A DNA stretch of 64,000 nucleotides from Acidithiobacillus sp. HP-2 (GCF_015100155.1 NZ_JACKZA010000005.1:124001-188000); one strand, 5' to 3'; positions 35,621-44,984 are shown, counted from the first letter of the stretch. Notes: a model not told the origin generated them from the letters alone. Numbers and translations: made by a program.

Positions 35621-35639
35621 GGAGGCATCCATATAAGTC

Positions 35640-36215
35640 CCCGATAGGGGATCCGTAAACCACCCGCCTTTAGGCGGCGGATAAGTCCGGTGGTATAACC
35701 CAGCTATGGAATCTTATAAAAGTGGTAGTCACACGGTTTGGGATTGTAAGTATCACCTAGTCTGGACGACGAAGTACCGATATCAGGTATTGGCCGGGGA
35801 TGTAGGGCTACGATGTCGGGAATTGCTGCGAGAGATAGCGCGTAGTAAGGAAATGGTGATTTATGTGGGGTCGATTAATATTGACCATGTACATCTATTG
35901 ATAGGGATACCGCCGAATCTATCGGTATCCAAGGCGGTACAATATTTGAAAGGGAAGAGCTCGCATCGGTTGCTGACGGAGTATGCGAAGTTACGCAAGA
36001 GATACTGGGGCCAACATTTGTGGGGGCGAGGCTATTGGGTCGCGAGTAGTGGGAATGTAACAGATGAGGTTTGGCAGGAGTACATCAAGAATCAAACCCA
36101 CCAGATCCAGACGATGACTTTCATGTCGTGTAGCGACAGCCGTCGGCCTCAGTGCCGACAGATCCGGCTTCCAGCCGTAACCTGAAGCCACCGGCTTTTA
36201 GCCGGTGGAGTATTC
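35640..36215 (+). mobile_element. IS200/IS605-type insertion sequence
   Basis: Contains a Y1 transposase flanked by subterminal hairpins: CCGCC-TTTA-GGCGG at 35664-35677 on the left and CCACCGGC-TTTTA-GCCGGTGG at 36188-36208 on the right. There are no inverted terminal repeats, as expected for this family. It lies directly right of the IS1111-like element. Confidence 0.75.
35706..36185 (+). CDS. tnpA: IS200-family Y1 transposase
   Basis: A 159-residue HUH transposase: HTVWDCKYHLVWTTKYR at the start, the metal-binding HVHLLI near residue 61 and the catalytic tyrosine in WQEYIKNQ near 121. Slightly longer than usual (about 130-140) because the frame runs into the right-end sequence. It cuts and joins single-stranded DNA at the flanking hairpins. 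Confidence 0.9.
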   Translation: MESYKSGSHTVWDCKYHLVWTTKYRYQVLAGDVGLRCRELLREIARSKEMVIYVGSINIDHVHLLIGIPPNLSVSKAVQYLKGKSSHRLLTEYAKLRKRYWGQHLWGRGYWVASSGNVTDEVWQEYIKNQTHQIQTMTFMSCSDSRRPQCRQIRLPAVT

Positions 36216-36561
36216 ACGATTTCAGATCCGGGGGGGGGTGATCCATATGACCTTGGATTTGTCTGCAGACGGCATTAATTTGCTGATGGATGGATAGCAA
36301 AAGGGGCGTCAATGGAAGCGCGATGATCCGGGCGTCCGCTTCATCCGTTTTGGCCCGGGACAGTTTAGTTGTACCAACGGCATGAATTTCTGTTTTACGG
36401 GGTCATGTCCCAACCCTCTAAAAACTGATCTATCTCCTCCGGAAATCAGTCAAAGGGTACCAGTCCAGACGGGCTGTTTCCAAGATATAAGGTCGGTTTG
36501 TTGAATACGGCTCGACTTATCTTTATTATTATATTTCCGATTGAAATCGACAAGGATTACA
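36216..36561. other. Stretch between IS200-type element and NERD gene
   Basis: One broken frame (about 36248-36470) reads MTLDLSADGINLLMDG, a stop, then RQWKRDDPGVRFIRFGPGQF; it looks like a decayed gene but I do not recognise it. An AT-rich promoter-like segment precedes the NERD gene. Confidence 0.35.
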
Positions 36562-38040
36562 ATGAAGATCAAGAATAATGGGTCAATGAGATTAATAAAT
36601 GTAAGTATGGTGACTGCTTGCGTAGCATTTCTCTTGGTTTCTCAAGCTCTTATAGTTTTCATGACGGGCCAAAAAAGAATTGATTTTGGATCGTTGCTAG
36701 CTATAGCTGTAATGGTGATAATTATTTTGAATGGTGCTTGGTATTTCTGGCGATATCAGCGCATAAGTGTCCAAAAAAAAATAGATTGGCGCGGATCAAT
36801 TTTAAAGGTTTTATTGCTATGGATATTTTTAATTTTAACTGAAATACCATTATTTATATTTTTGCTATATTTATTTATACTTGGAGTGTATGCAGCTGTC
36901 CGTCAAGTTGGAAAAACATTCTTTGGTAAGGAAATTAATTTATGGATGCCTGGAAACAAATCAATGTTACATAACGTTGAGCGGCAGCCGGCTAGATTTG
37001 TGTGGCCAGAACAGAACAACATACCTGTTTTGTCTACGATTTCATTGCACGACCGATTTAGTCATTGGAAGATTCTCTCCAGTGTGCGTCCATTGGATGA
37101 GGATGCCGTTAAGTCTGCCGGCGATGCAGGGGAAAAAGCGGTGTTGGACACACTCAACAAACATAGATCACTACGCGGTTCTCACTTGTACGCGAATAAA
37201 CGCATTCCCAACGTCCGGCAATGCGAGCTTCTCCCAGGTAAACGTGTAGAGATTGATTTGATCCTACTGACCCAACGTCATGTTCATGTGATTGAAGTCA
37301 AAAACTGGTCTGGAAGTTTAATGACTTGCCAAGGGAATAAAAATGCCTGGGTGCGTCATCGCCGCAGTGACGTTGAACCAATGCAGGTACCGAATGTTGT
37401 TGTTGTAAACGCTATTAAGGCAGAAAATTTAAAAGAGTATCTATTCAAGAATGGTATTCAAATCGCCGCCGAACAAATTCGTAATCATGTGTTTTTCACC
37501 AATAATCGGTTAGAGGTTGATGACAATATTGCGAACATGCCAGAGATAGTGACAGTCGAATCGTTGGGTCATTTTTCCATGGGCGCGGGGATGAAAACGC
37601 TCGATAAAATCATTCTACAATTAGCACGGCTCATCTTAGAGCAAGAAGAGGCGGACGTGGTAGGGCAAGGGCTATGCGAAGCCTTTCCTGAAGCCCTGTT
37701 GAATTCTCTCGTAAGCACTTTTGACACGTTAGCCTCTTGGGATCGTATTAAGCTGCATGGTGGACGTGAGCTCACAGGTGATTTCCTTTGGGCGGATGCC
37801 TGGGGCAGTAGATGTCGCAAAGAGGACTTGCAGCGTGGTGAGTATTATCAGATTCGGTGGCGTAGGAATAGATATTTTTCATTGATGACTACCCTGATGG
37901 CATTGCCTTTGGGTACGATAGATATGCACAAGCAGTCAGTGATGGCAGATCCAGATGGACAAATTTACTTTCATGCAGCGGGGCAACAAAAGCCAACTTT
38001 ATTTCCTTTAGTTCAGTTAGATATGTTAGAAAAAGGCTGA
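36562..38040 (+). CDS. Membrane-anchored NERD-domain (nuclease-related) protein
   Basis: A 492-residue protein; the ATG at 36562 follows AAGGATTACA. Three hydrophobic segments lie in the first 115 residues. A NERD domain follows (about 185-300): GEKAVLDTLN, VEIDLILLTQRHVHVIEVKNWSG, which contains the E-x-D and E-x-K residues of the restriction-endonuclease-like fold. The rest (300-492) is unassigned, with an EEADVVGQGLCEAFPEALL helix and a beta-rich C-terminus. AT-rich DNA and codon use unlike the core genes suggest recent transfer. NERD proteins are thought to process nucleic acids; here possibly in element biology or defence. Confidence 0.82.
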   Translation: MKIKNNGSMRLINVSMVTACVAFLLVSQALIVFMTGQKRIDFGSLLAIAVMVIIILNGAWYFWRYQRISVQKKIDWRGSILKVLLLWIFLILTEIPLFIFLLYLFILGVYAAVRQVGKTFFGKEINLWMPGNKSMLHNVERQPARFVWPEQNNIPVLSTISLHDRFSHWKILSSVRPLDEDAVKSAGDAGEKAVLDTLNKHRSLRGSHLYANKRIPNVRQCELLPGKRVEIDLILLTQRHVHVIEVKNWSGSLMTCQGNKNAWVRHRRSDVEPMQVPNVVVVNAIKAENLKEYLFKNGIQIAAEQIRNHVFFTNNRLEVDDNIANMPEIVTVESLGHFSMGAGMKTLDKIILQLARLILEQEEADVVGQGLCEAFPEALLNSLVSTFDTLASWDRIKLHGGRELTGDFLWADAWGSRCRKEDLQRGEYYQIRWRRNRYFSLMTTLMALPLGTIDMHKQSVMADPDGQIYFHAAGQQKPTLFPLVQLDMLEKG

Positions 38041-38089
38041 TGGTCAGCTACGCATAATTAACGAATGGAAATTGGGGTCCACTATAAGT

Positions 38090-38742
38090 ACGTCATCCCA
38101 ATGGTTCATGATGGTATAGACGACCTTGACGATAGGCACCAAGCCGCTGGCCTTGGCGCTTTCCAACCAAGCTTTTAGAGTGTGGCTCCCTGGTGGCGGT
38201 TCATGATCGTAAAGATGTCCTGTAAGGTCAGGCGATACTGGTAAGCCTGCGTCGTCTTGAGGTTCTGGTTCTGGAGTAATTCCTGCAGTTTTACTTTCTG
38301 TTTTGCCTTCAAGTTGCGGTCATTCATGAGCCATACCCAGCGCGTTTTTTTGAGATCGGGCTGGGTGAGCGATTCCGTGCGGCGGACCTGGTCCACGGCC
38401 TCATTGACGAGTTTCATCAGGTGAAATCGATCGAAGGTCACTTGGGCTTTGGGGAGATACGCATCGGCGCCTTTCTGGAAGGCCGGAGACAGGTCCATGC
38501 TGACGTCCGTGATTGCTTGCGCATACCCCCTGGGTTTCTAGGTCGGTGGCGAATTGAGCAAAGGTGGCGACGTCTTTGCCGAGGGTGGCAATCAATAGCT
38601 GCCGCGCTTCCAGATCAAGGAATATTGTTATGTAGTCGTGGCCGCGTCGGTTGCTGGTCTCATCCACAGCGACCGTATAAACGGCAGGCATATCTACGCG
38701 GGTATCATGTACGGAATAAAGCGGAGGCTGCGCATGTTCCAT
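38090..38742 (-). pseudogene. ISL3-family transposase remnant
   Basis: Two minus-strand frames that together read through the ISL3 catalytic region: AVDETSNRRGHDYITIFLDLE, then a frameshift near 38500 into MDLSPAFQKGADAYLPKAQVTFDRFHLMKLVNEAVDQVRR, then KAWLESAKASGLVPIVKV with another shift. Catalytic residues are split between frames and the N-terminal zinc finger is missing, so it is inactive. Left boundary is marked by TATAGTGGACCCC-like bases near 38085. Confidence 0.8.
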
Positions 38743-38815
38743 CGTTTACGCACAAAGTACCTGATAAAATAGCCATGGCTTGTTCTAAAGATATTCATAA
38801 AAAGGAGAAGTAAAA

Positions 38816-39547
38816 ATGTTGTCTCGTGATATAAATATGCGCATCTGGTACGTGCCTTTTGCTCTGATAGGGCGTTGCAGCTTATGTTTTTTACTGATGA
38901 CCATGGCTTTGCTGGCCGTCACTTTTTTGCCCTCTATTCTGTTCTTTGCCGTTTTGTTCATTTGGATCCCAACTTTATGGATTCTCTACGCAAGGGTATA
39001 TTATCACTGGTCGTTTGCTGAAACCTGGATAAGGGTCCGGCGACATGTACGGTCTATACTCATCATCTTCGCTTTTTATTCAGTTCCAGTTGTGTTGACT
39101 GCTGGACTATTTAGGATGGTCAGTCTGCGGGACTATAGAGCTTGGATGTATCCCGGTGCGGGCAGTAGTGCCCATAGTGTGTGGTTACGCTTTTGTGACA
39201 ATTTCCCTCTGGTGTTATCACTGATTGTTGTGGGATTTTTTTTATTATGGCCCGCCATATCGGCGATTATATTTTGGGATAAACAAATAACCCCGATGGA
39301 CATGATGACGTGGACATCACAGATGTTGGAACGTCTTTCGTTTCGAAAATGGATGATAATTACGATTGTAGTGCTGGGCTTCTATTGGTTCTGGTCGGAA
39401 TATCTGGTCAAAGTGTTTATGTCGTGGGAATCGGTCTCGTTGATGTTGGTACTGACGATTCTCACTGTGATATTTTCTGGTTGGGCATTTGTTTATGGCT
39501 TGACTTTGGATTACGATTTGAATTCCTTGAATGATGATGATGAATGA
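38816..39547 (+). CDS. Hypothetical polytopic membrane protein
   Basis: A 243-residue protein with six predicted membrane helices and a polar, acidic C-terminal tail (NSLNDDDE). The ribosome site AAGGAGAAGTAAAA before the ATG is strong. Tryptophan- and phenylalanine-rich helices and loops such as LRDYRAWMYPG. No family recognised. It lies in AT-rich accessory DNA between an ISL3 remnant and small exported proteins. Confidence 0.7.
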   Translation: MLSRDINMRIWYVPFALIGRCSLCFLLMTMALLAVTFLPSILFFAVLFIWIPTLWILYARVYYHWSFAETWIRVRRHVRSILIIFAFYSVPVVLTAGLFRMVSLRDYRAWMYPGAGSSAHSVWLRFCDNFPLVLSLIVVGFFLLWPAISAIIFWDKQITPMDMMTWTSQMLERLSFRKWMIITIVVLGFYWFWSEYLVKVFMSWESVSLMLVLTILTVIFSGWAFVYGLTLDYDLNSLNDDDE

Positions 39548-39800
39548 ATTTAATATTTGTCCTGAGTGCGTTACAGAACGGTATAGAAGAGGGGCCGCTT
39601 TATTATCATTCGCCGATTTGATGCGCTCATGCGAGTTTCTGCGGTCTACATGGGATGTAAAGGGCAAGCCAATCAAACCCCCCTGCCAGCGTATAGGTAT
39701 TTCTCTAACTCCCAGGCCGCAGTGGGGGGAGGCGGCAAACCGGGACCTGTACCGCTGGTTCGACTAGAGAAGCCGTCCACAGATTGTTATGTTTGTGGGT
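39531..39800 (+). repeat. Diverged repeat unit A (pairs with unit B at 41560-41910), holding a short frame
   Basis: The segment from GGTCTACATGG (39643) to AAGCCGTCCACAGATTGT (39770) recurs in diverged form at 41723-41895. A 78-codon open frame (39531-39767) ends in RDLYRWFD and contains a CPEC start region; the equivalent frame in unit B is broken by stops. It may be the remains of a small gene that has been copied and is decaying. No family recognised. Confidence 0.45.
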
Positions 39801-39903
39801 AGAGCGGGATTTCGACCCTCCCACCCACAATGCTACTGTTGACATGGGCAGTAGTAAACTGGCAGCCTTAAAATACTATTGAAAGTGTGAACAGAGGAAA
39901 AAT

Positions 39904-40125
39904 ATGTCAAAAAATATCGTTCTTACAATTCTTTCGCTGGCTTTTTGTGCTGTGAGTGTACCAGCTGTGGCGCATACGTGCGTGCCGTTGAAGGCGCATA
40001 AGCGTGTACCAGTGATGGCGCATACGCCACCCAAGTTATCAAAGCCAACACCGGTTGAAACCATGAATCAATACGCGCCTTCTTGTGTGAACAATGAGTA
40101 TTCATCAACATGCAAAGCTGTATGA
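39904..40125 (+). CDS. Small secreted peptide with AHT/AHK repeats
   Basis: A 73-residue product with a clear signal peptide (NIVLTILSLAFCAVSVPAVA). The mature peptide begins HTCVPLKAHKRVPVMAHTPPK, showing three short imperfect repeats of an AH-x-x-VP unit, and has three further cysteine or aromatic positions near the end. AGAGGAAAAAT precedes the ATG. Function unknown; could be a small periplasmic or extracellular peptide. Confidence 0.6.
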   Translation: MSKNIVLTILSLAFCAVSVPAVAHTCVPLKAHKRVPVMAHTPPKLSKPTPVETMNQYAPSCVNNEYSSTCKAV

Positions 40126-40428
40126 ACTGCTCTGCATACTAAGCCCAAAAAAATAATTCCTAAAGCAGTTAACGAAGTGGTGGCAAGCGTGTGTATGGAA
40201 AGCACTTGTCTTATCCTAGACTTTTATGTGCTTGGGGTAAGACCCCTTAATTGACGGAGTCCGTCTATGATAGCCCCTAAACATATCTGCAGTTTCGGTA
40301 AAGATGCTTAGCTCTATTTTTGACATATTTTGTTCTTTTTCTTTGCATCTTAATGAAATTAAACATCAATTTAATCCGGCCATAAGCGGAGATGGCTGGT
40401 GAGGCAATATACTTCAAAGGAGTGAGTC
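40126..40428. other. AT-rich intergenic stretch
   Basis: No gene seen. It precedes the lipoprotein gene and probably contains its promoter; I cannot single out a convincing -10/-35 pair. Confidence 0.4.
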
Positions 40429-41082
40429 GTGATTTCTAAAAACCGTGCACCAATTCATTTAAATAGATTTATGGCGAAGTCATTACTTATCCTGTCGGCG
40501 ATTGTCCTCGCTGGATGTTCGACCAACGCGAAAGGCATTCATAAAGCCTTGGAGAAGCATCTGAGCAATATCGCATGTACCAAGGTTGAAGTCCCATTAT
40601 CCATAGCTTTTAAAAATCCGCATAATAGTTTTCCCGAAGAAAATAGCAAACAACTGAAAAGAATGCAGTATTTGGTAAAATCAGGGTTGTTTTCGGTATT
40701 CACAAAATCCGTAAAACATAAGGTTTGGAATCCATTTACTTTTAGCTTTAAGGCATCCGCTACAGCACGACCGGAAAAAATATTTTTGCTCGGGCTAACA
40801 GCTTATGGCAAAAAATTCTTGGCTGCTCAATCAAGTATGGCACACATTGTCATTAATCATCGTGAGCTGGTGAAAGTGAACCATTACACCACCCCTAGAG
40901 TGAATAGCTTTGTTGGACTCAAGATGACCAACGTCAGTTATGACTGGAAGTGCTCGGCCCCTCCAAAATGGGCGACTACCAAAGAATTCCAACATCTGTT
41001 CAATGTCAAAATGACAAATTATGCCAAGCAGTATCGATCTCAGACCACACTCGTTAAGAAGGCCGATGGTTGGACGGACTGA
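40429..41082 (+). CDS. Hypothetical lipoprotein
   Basis: A 217-residue protein starting at a GTG with AAGGAGTGAGTC upstream. A lipoprotein signal (LLILSAIVLAGC) places the acylated cysteine near residue 29. The mature part is basic with conserved-looking patches (CTKVEVPLSIAF, TAYGKKFLAAQ, YDWKCSAPPKWATT) and one further cysteine pair. No family recognised. Probably anchored in the outer or inner membrane facing the periplasm. Confidence 0.75.
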   Translation: MISKNRAPIHLNRFMAKSLLILSAIVLAGCSTNAKGIHKALEKHLSNIACTKVEVPLSIAFKNPHNSFPEENSKQLKRMQYLVKSGLFSVFTKSVKHKVWNPFTFSFKASATARPEKIFLLGLTAYGKKFLAAQSSMAHIVINHRELVKVNHYTTPRVNSFVGLKMTNVSYDWKCSAPPKWATTKEFQHLFNVKMTNYAKQYRSQTTLVKKADGWTD

Positions 41083-41559
41083 GAGTAAACTTATTATTTT
41101 TTCGCAATGCTCACAATGTGTTACAAATGGTCGGTTGGTTTTCTGTTCCGTGGCCAGCATGCGTATTCAGACGATCGGCCAAGCACGCGCGAGCTTATTG
41201 ATGATCATCATGGCGCACTGTGATCTACAATATCAAGCGACTGACTTTTCTCGTAAGGGGGCTGATCAGGGCCGTAATATGCCCATAATGCAGAAAATTT
41301 TGGATATATGGCCTTGAAAAATACCTTTTACTACAAAATCCGTAGAAAAATGTCCTAAATCCTGATTTTAGAAGCTGACATTCGTCAGGAAAGCGGGTTT
41401 TTCGATCCACCCTATATATGTTTGGTAGATTAAATATAAGTATTTTCTATGACTGTTATGTAAAAATAAAGTAGTTCCGTGACTGTAACGGCATCAACGG
41501 CCTTCGTGTATGCGCCCCCCAGGTATGCCAGCCGCCTTTGTGGGAAGTTTAGACGTTGG

Positions 41560-41910
41560 CAAGGATGCGGCTGCAAGAGGTGTAGAAGAGATGAACAGGG
41601 GCACACCCTCCATGAGATGTTTAGCCTGGTGAAAGCTATGCAGGGCAAAGGGGTGAAGAAACGTTCTAAAAAAGGTATACTTTTTGTTGATGACCGTTTT
41701 TATTGTTTTATGGGGCTGCAAGTGGTCTACATGGGGTGTAGAGGGGCACTAGCCTTATCCAAGCCGCAGCAGGAAAATCCACAACTTTTGCCCGCGCAAC
41801 GGGGTCCATCCAGACCACAGGGCCGCGCGGGTGTGGTCGGCAAGTCGGAACGTGTACAGCTGGTCGTTATAGTGTAACAAGCCGTCCATAGGTTGTGAGT
41901 GTAGCGGGAG
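41560..41910 (+). repeat. Diverged repeat unit B (decayed copy of unit A)
   Basis: Shares with 39570-39800 the ordered words GTAGAAGAG, GGTCTACATGGGRTGTARAGGG, CGTGTACAGCTGGT, AAGCCGTCCATAGGTTGT and the trailing GTAGCGGG. In the frame matching unit A (STWGVEGH...NVYSWSL) it is interrupted by a stop. The larger region 41083-42204 has no other gene I can support; an open frame at 42061-42249 is possible but lacks a ribosome site. Confidence 0.45.
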
Positions 41911-42204
41911 TATGTGGGTAAGGCTGTTATTATCTAGTAACAAATGGTAATTGACCAGTGACCGTCATCAGCGGCATGGCCTCAGCCGCGATGTTAATTC
42001 GTTTTGCGACTGTTGACATCAGGAATCACATTTTGATTTCCGGTTAAAACAAGCTAGAAAATGCACATTTTTTTGCCTATAGAAAGACTCAAAAAAAAAC
42101 GTCAAGCGTGTAAGTCTATGGTCCATAGACTAATGACGTTGCGGCAGACGCATGATCATGTTGTTACCGTTATAAAGAAAATGGATCAAATTAATCCCAA
42201 TGCC

Positions 42205-42930
42205 TCAGATTATGAGCAGGTTACCCAGCACCACATGCGCCTCCTCTAGTTTTTGTAGGGAAGCATGCAGTTCCCTTGTATCCACATTACGTGGTAGACC
42301 AGCATGTGGATCAACCAATTGCACAAAGTCCGCTTGACGATCTGCGTCTGTTTGCGTCGGCCAAATTTTGTGGCGAAGCAATAACATTAGATTTCCGATT
42401 TGCTCATGTAGAGCGTATGCTGATTCTTGCCCTATTATGAACGGATCATCTTTAATAGAAAATCCTAATTCTTTTGCAGTTTTCAGCAGTTGCCGCCGCG
42501 CATCTTGTACCGATCGCGAAAATTTTCGCAACTTCTCAAACTGATCCTCAAGTCTCATCACGGTTTCATACTCTTCTGTTGTGGCATGTTTTGCTAGGGA
42601 CTTTTTGTAATTCTGACTGTTCCTAGCCTTGCTGATATGTCTTGCATTGAAATTTTTGCGGCTATTGTTGGATGATTTATACCATATTCTACTGCGCCAA
42701 TGCACTGTCACACTGCCGTTTATCGTTTTTCTTACCGCGATGCTCAAGTCGCTCCATTCTTTGGTCTGATTATCTTTATGGATTTGCTGGGATAGCTTTT
42801 TTTGGCTTGCATAAAACTCTTGTGCTTTCTTCTGAGCATCTTCAAAGATTAGGTCCTGTACCTGCTGATAAAAGAGCATTTGCCTTTGAAACATGACTTC
42901 AAGATTTCTTTTCTCGGTTTGATAGTCCAT
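42205..42930 (-). CDS. Hypothetical helical protein of the accessory region
   Basis: A 241-residue, Gln/Lys-rich, mostly helical protein; the ATG at 42930 follows AAGGATCACATTG. Segments such as MFQRQMLFYQQVQDLIFEDAQKKAQEFY and LEDQFEKLRKFSRSVQDARRQLL predict coiled coils. No enzyme motif or family recognised. AT-rich and flanked by non-coding DNA, so likely acquired. Confidence 0.6.
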   Translation of the reverse strand: MDYQTEKRNLEVMFQRQMLFYQQVQDLIFEDAQKKAQEFYASQKKLSQQIHKDNQTKEWSDLSIAVRKTINGSVTVHWRSRIWYKSSNNSRKNFNARHISKARNSQNYKKSLAKHATTEEYETVMRLEDQFEKLRKFSRSVQDARRQLLKTAKELGFSIKDDPFIIGQESAYALHEQIGNLMLLLRHKIWPTQTDADRQADFVQLVDPHAGLPRNVDTRELHASLQKLEEAHVVLGNLLII

Positions 42931-43262
42931 CAATGTGATCCTTTTTAAAGTGAGTTGCTGGATATATGCTATTAGGCCCGCAGACCCATTTGACCAACTT
43001 GTCTATGATTAGAATATGTCGTTCTGTTTATTGTTTTGTTGCTATTAAGCAGTTAAAATCGCTCTTTTTCTGTTTTTTTAAAAAATCGGTAGCCTTGCGT
43101 TGTGTCTTTTATTGCCTTTCGGACCGGAATGGTTGTTGGTTGGACATTTCTGTTGGGGGTTGCTGCGTGAGATAGCCCGAGGACTTTGAGAAAGTTTTTC
43201 ATCGGCTCAGTGTTATCGATGGCTCGAGCTATATGGTTAGCACCTAACCGGCAGTCAAATTC
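42931..43262. other. Intergenic stretch before the HNH gene
   Basis: No supportable gene; short open frames lack ribosome sites. It contains T-rich tracts typical of decayed accessory DNA. Confidence 0.35.
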
Positions 43263-44045
43263 CTATTGGATTGGTTGGGAGTGCTCTCGCATGCGCGCAC
43301 GGTGAAATTGCAAATAGGATTGATGTTCGGGTGCGAGCCAGCGTAGTCGGAGTTCCGGTGAAATGCCCAGCAAGCGCAGATCGGCTGTTGCCAGTACTGG
43401 GGAAAGTAGCAGGCGGCCCTGCGCATCAAAGCTGATCAGAAAGCGGTCGAAAAGGGCATCAAGGTTGGCGGTGAGCAAAAAACCGTTGAAGACATCCAGC
43501 CGTTCCGCATCTGACTCGCATTCTGCCCAAGGTTTGGCATGGCTGGCGCGGAGTACGTCGGGCAGTGCCAGGCCGGTGATGGCGCAGGCGCCGCCCCAGT
43601 AGGTCAGCATGGCTTCGCGGAATTTCTGTTGGCCAATGCGCTGGCGGACAATGCGTTCGACTTCCGTGTGCAGTGTCTCAGGCGGCAATGCAATCAGTTC
43701 CTCTTTCACAGCATCTTCGTAGCTAAGGGCTGCCTCATTGGGCAAGGCCCGCGACAGATCGGCTGCTCGCTGCAAGAGAGTGGCGAGTTCCGCATTCCCG
43801 GAGACTAGAAAATAGTTGTTAGCCAATGTCCACTGGGGAAAACCACGCGCCAACTCTCCCGTTAGACTGGCTGATGTTGTCTCGAAATAGACTTGGTACC
43901 CGTCATCCGCAGTGCCCGTAACCGTGACGCGGGTGGGGTGCCTGGCAGAGGCGAGGCAGACGGCTTGCGGGTTGGCAGACAGGACATGCTCAAAGCCGTG
44001 GTCATGTCCGGTTTTTTCAAGCAGGGCTATTTTCAGCGAGTCCAT
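43263..44045 (-). CDS. HNH endonuclease (HNH_2 type)
   Basis: A 260-residue protein; the ATG at 44045 follows GGAG. The N-terminal 120 residues are an unassigned beta-rich domain. The HNH core is at about 155-215: QQKFREAMLTYWGGACAITG, ASHAKPWA (catalytic His), DVFNGFLLTANLDALFD (Asn and metal-binding Asp/His positions). Such HNH proteins are frequent solitary nucleases in defence islands and may cut modified DNA. Next to HigBA. Confidence 0.88.
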   Translation of the reverse strand: MDSLKIALLEKTGHDHGFEHVLSANPQAVCLASARHPTRVTVTGTADDGYQVYFETTSASLTGELARGFPQWTLANNYFLVSGNAELATLLQRAADLSRALPNEAALSYEDAVKEELIALPPETLHTEVERIVRQRIGQQKFREAMLTYWGGACAITGLALPDVLRASHAKPWAECESDAERLDVFNGFLLTANLDALFDRFLISFDAQGRLLLSPVLATADLRLLGISPELRLRWLAPEHQSYLQFHRARMREHSQPIQ

Positions 44046-44079
44046 CTTCAAGACTCCGGATGTGCGCTCGGGTTGTCAG

Positions 44080-44397
44080 TCAGGCGGCCTGCTCGGGCTT
44101 GCGAATGGCCGCAAGTTCTTCGGCCAACCGACGTTCCGCAACGATCAAATCGTAAGCCTGTTGCATGCGTAGCCATATCCCCGGCCCGTTACCCAGATAC
44201 TTGCCGATACGCAAGGCCATCTCCGGGGTGATGCCCTTGCGCTCAGACAGGATGCCGTGAACGGTCTGGCGCGAGACCCGCAGGCCACGGGCAAACTCTG
44301 CTACAGAGATATCCAGTGCAGGCAGTACCTCCTCCCGTAATATCTCGCCCGGATGCGTCGGTATCCGGTCCACCTGCTCAACGGTCATTTCGTCCAT
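44080..44397 (-). CDS. higA: HigA-type antitoxin
   Basis: A 105-residue Xre-like antitoxin starting at 44397. The IPTHPGEILREEVLPAL segment is diagnostic of HigA; the HTH (VAEFARGLRVSRQTVHGILSERKGI) binds the operator upstream of higB. It follows higB by 13 bases, the toxin-first order typical of higBA. Confidence 0.93.
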   Translation of the reverse strand: MDEMTVEQVDRIPTHPGEILREEVLPALDISVAEFARGLRVSRQTVHGILSERKGITPEMALRIGKYLGNGPGIWLRMQQAYDLIVAERRLAEELAAIRKPEQAA

Positions 44398-44410
44398 TGG
44401 ATACCCCCCT

Positions 44411-44686
44411 TCAATGGTAATTCTCCAGATCAACGCGCCAGGCATCTCCTTCACGCCACTCGAAGGTGATGCAATAGGGTCCATTCACATGAACCGTGTA
44501 CCGCTTCGGTTTTCCCTCCAAAGCATGGAAGTCGAAACCTGGCACGTTCAACTCCTCCGGGGATACTGCAGCGTTTATGGCATCAAGCCTGCGCCTGCAG
44601 CGGGTGACCAAATCCGCACCGACTTTTGCCGATTGACCCGTCTCGAAAACCTGCTTGAGGCCCTTATGCACAAAACTTCGTATCAA
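44411..44686 (-). CDS. higB: HigB-type (RelE superfamily) toxin
   Basis: A 91-residue toxin: MIRSFVHKGLKQVFETG at the start, RCRRRLDAINAA, LEGKPKRYTVHVNGPYCITFEW with the conserved Arg and aromatic residues, and RVDLENYH at the end. HigB cleaves mRNA on the ribosome (family knowledge). First gene of the pair, under the promoter at 44723-44751. Confidence 0.93.
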   Translation of the reverse strand: MIRSFVHKGLKQVFETGQSAKVGADLVTRCRRRLDAINAAVSPEELNVPGFDFHALEGKPKRYTVHVNGPYCITFEWREGDAWRVDLENYH

Positions 44687-44722
44687 GTGGAACCCTCGGA
44701 GAGGTTGTTGCCGCCCTGTTAA

Positions 44723-44751
44723 AAATTACACCTCAGTGCCATAGGTGTCAA
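44723..44751 (-). promoter_or_regulatory. higBA promoter with internal operator
   Basis: On the minus strand TTGACA (44746-44751) and TAATTT (44723-44728) are 17 bases apart. Between them lies the palindrome ACACCT-N9-AGGTGT (44728-44748), the likely HigA site, so binding would block RNA polymerase directly. Confidence 0.75.
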
Positions 44752-44944
44752 CCAACTGTTGACAGTCACTGGCGCGCGCCTTGCCCAAAAACTTCATCGC
44801 CTTGGCTCAGCCTGGGGAGATGCGGGGTGTGAGGGAAGCGGAAGACCTCGCTCATGATGGAATGGTAACGGTAAATTTTCTTGACGGTATCACCGGAAAT
44901 TGCCTACACTTAAGATACTCATTAGCCAAAGGCTAAAGGAGTTG

Positions 44945-44972
44945 GGCCAACGCCATGTGCGTTGGCCTTTTC
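44945..44972 (+). terminator. Strong hairpin at the end of the defence operon
   Basis: Perfect 9-base stem GGCCAACGC / GCGTTGGCC with a 5-base loop, followed on the plus strand by TTTTCGTTT. Its position, just beyond the last minus-strand defence gene, suggests it blocks transcription between the two gene groups. Confidence 0.6.
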
Positions 44973-44984
44973 GTTTCCGGGTAA

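Larger units (their letters stand above)
34220..35632 (+). mobile_element. IS1111-like (IS110 family) insertion sequence
   Basis: Bounded by a perfect 12-base inverted repeat (ATGGATGCCTCC at 34220-34231; its complement at 35621-35632). It holds one recombinase gene plus about 250 bases of non-coding sequence downstream, as in the IS1111 subgroup. It interrupts the IS110 remnant. Confidence 0.8.

Noticed and set aside
42061-42249. 62-codon plus-strand frame
   Set aside because: Overlaps the better-supported minus-strand gene and lacks a ribosome site.
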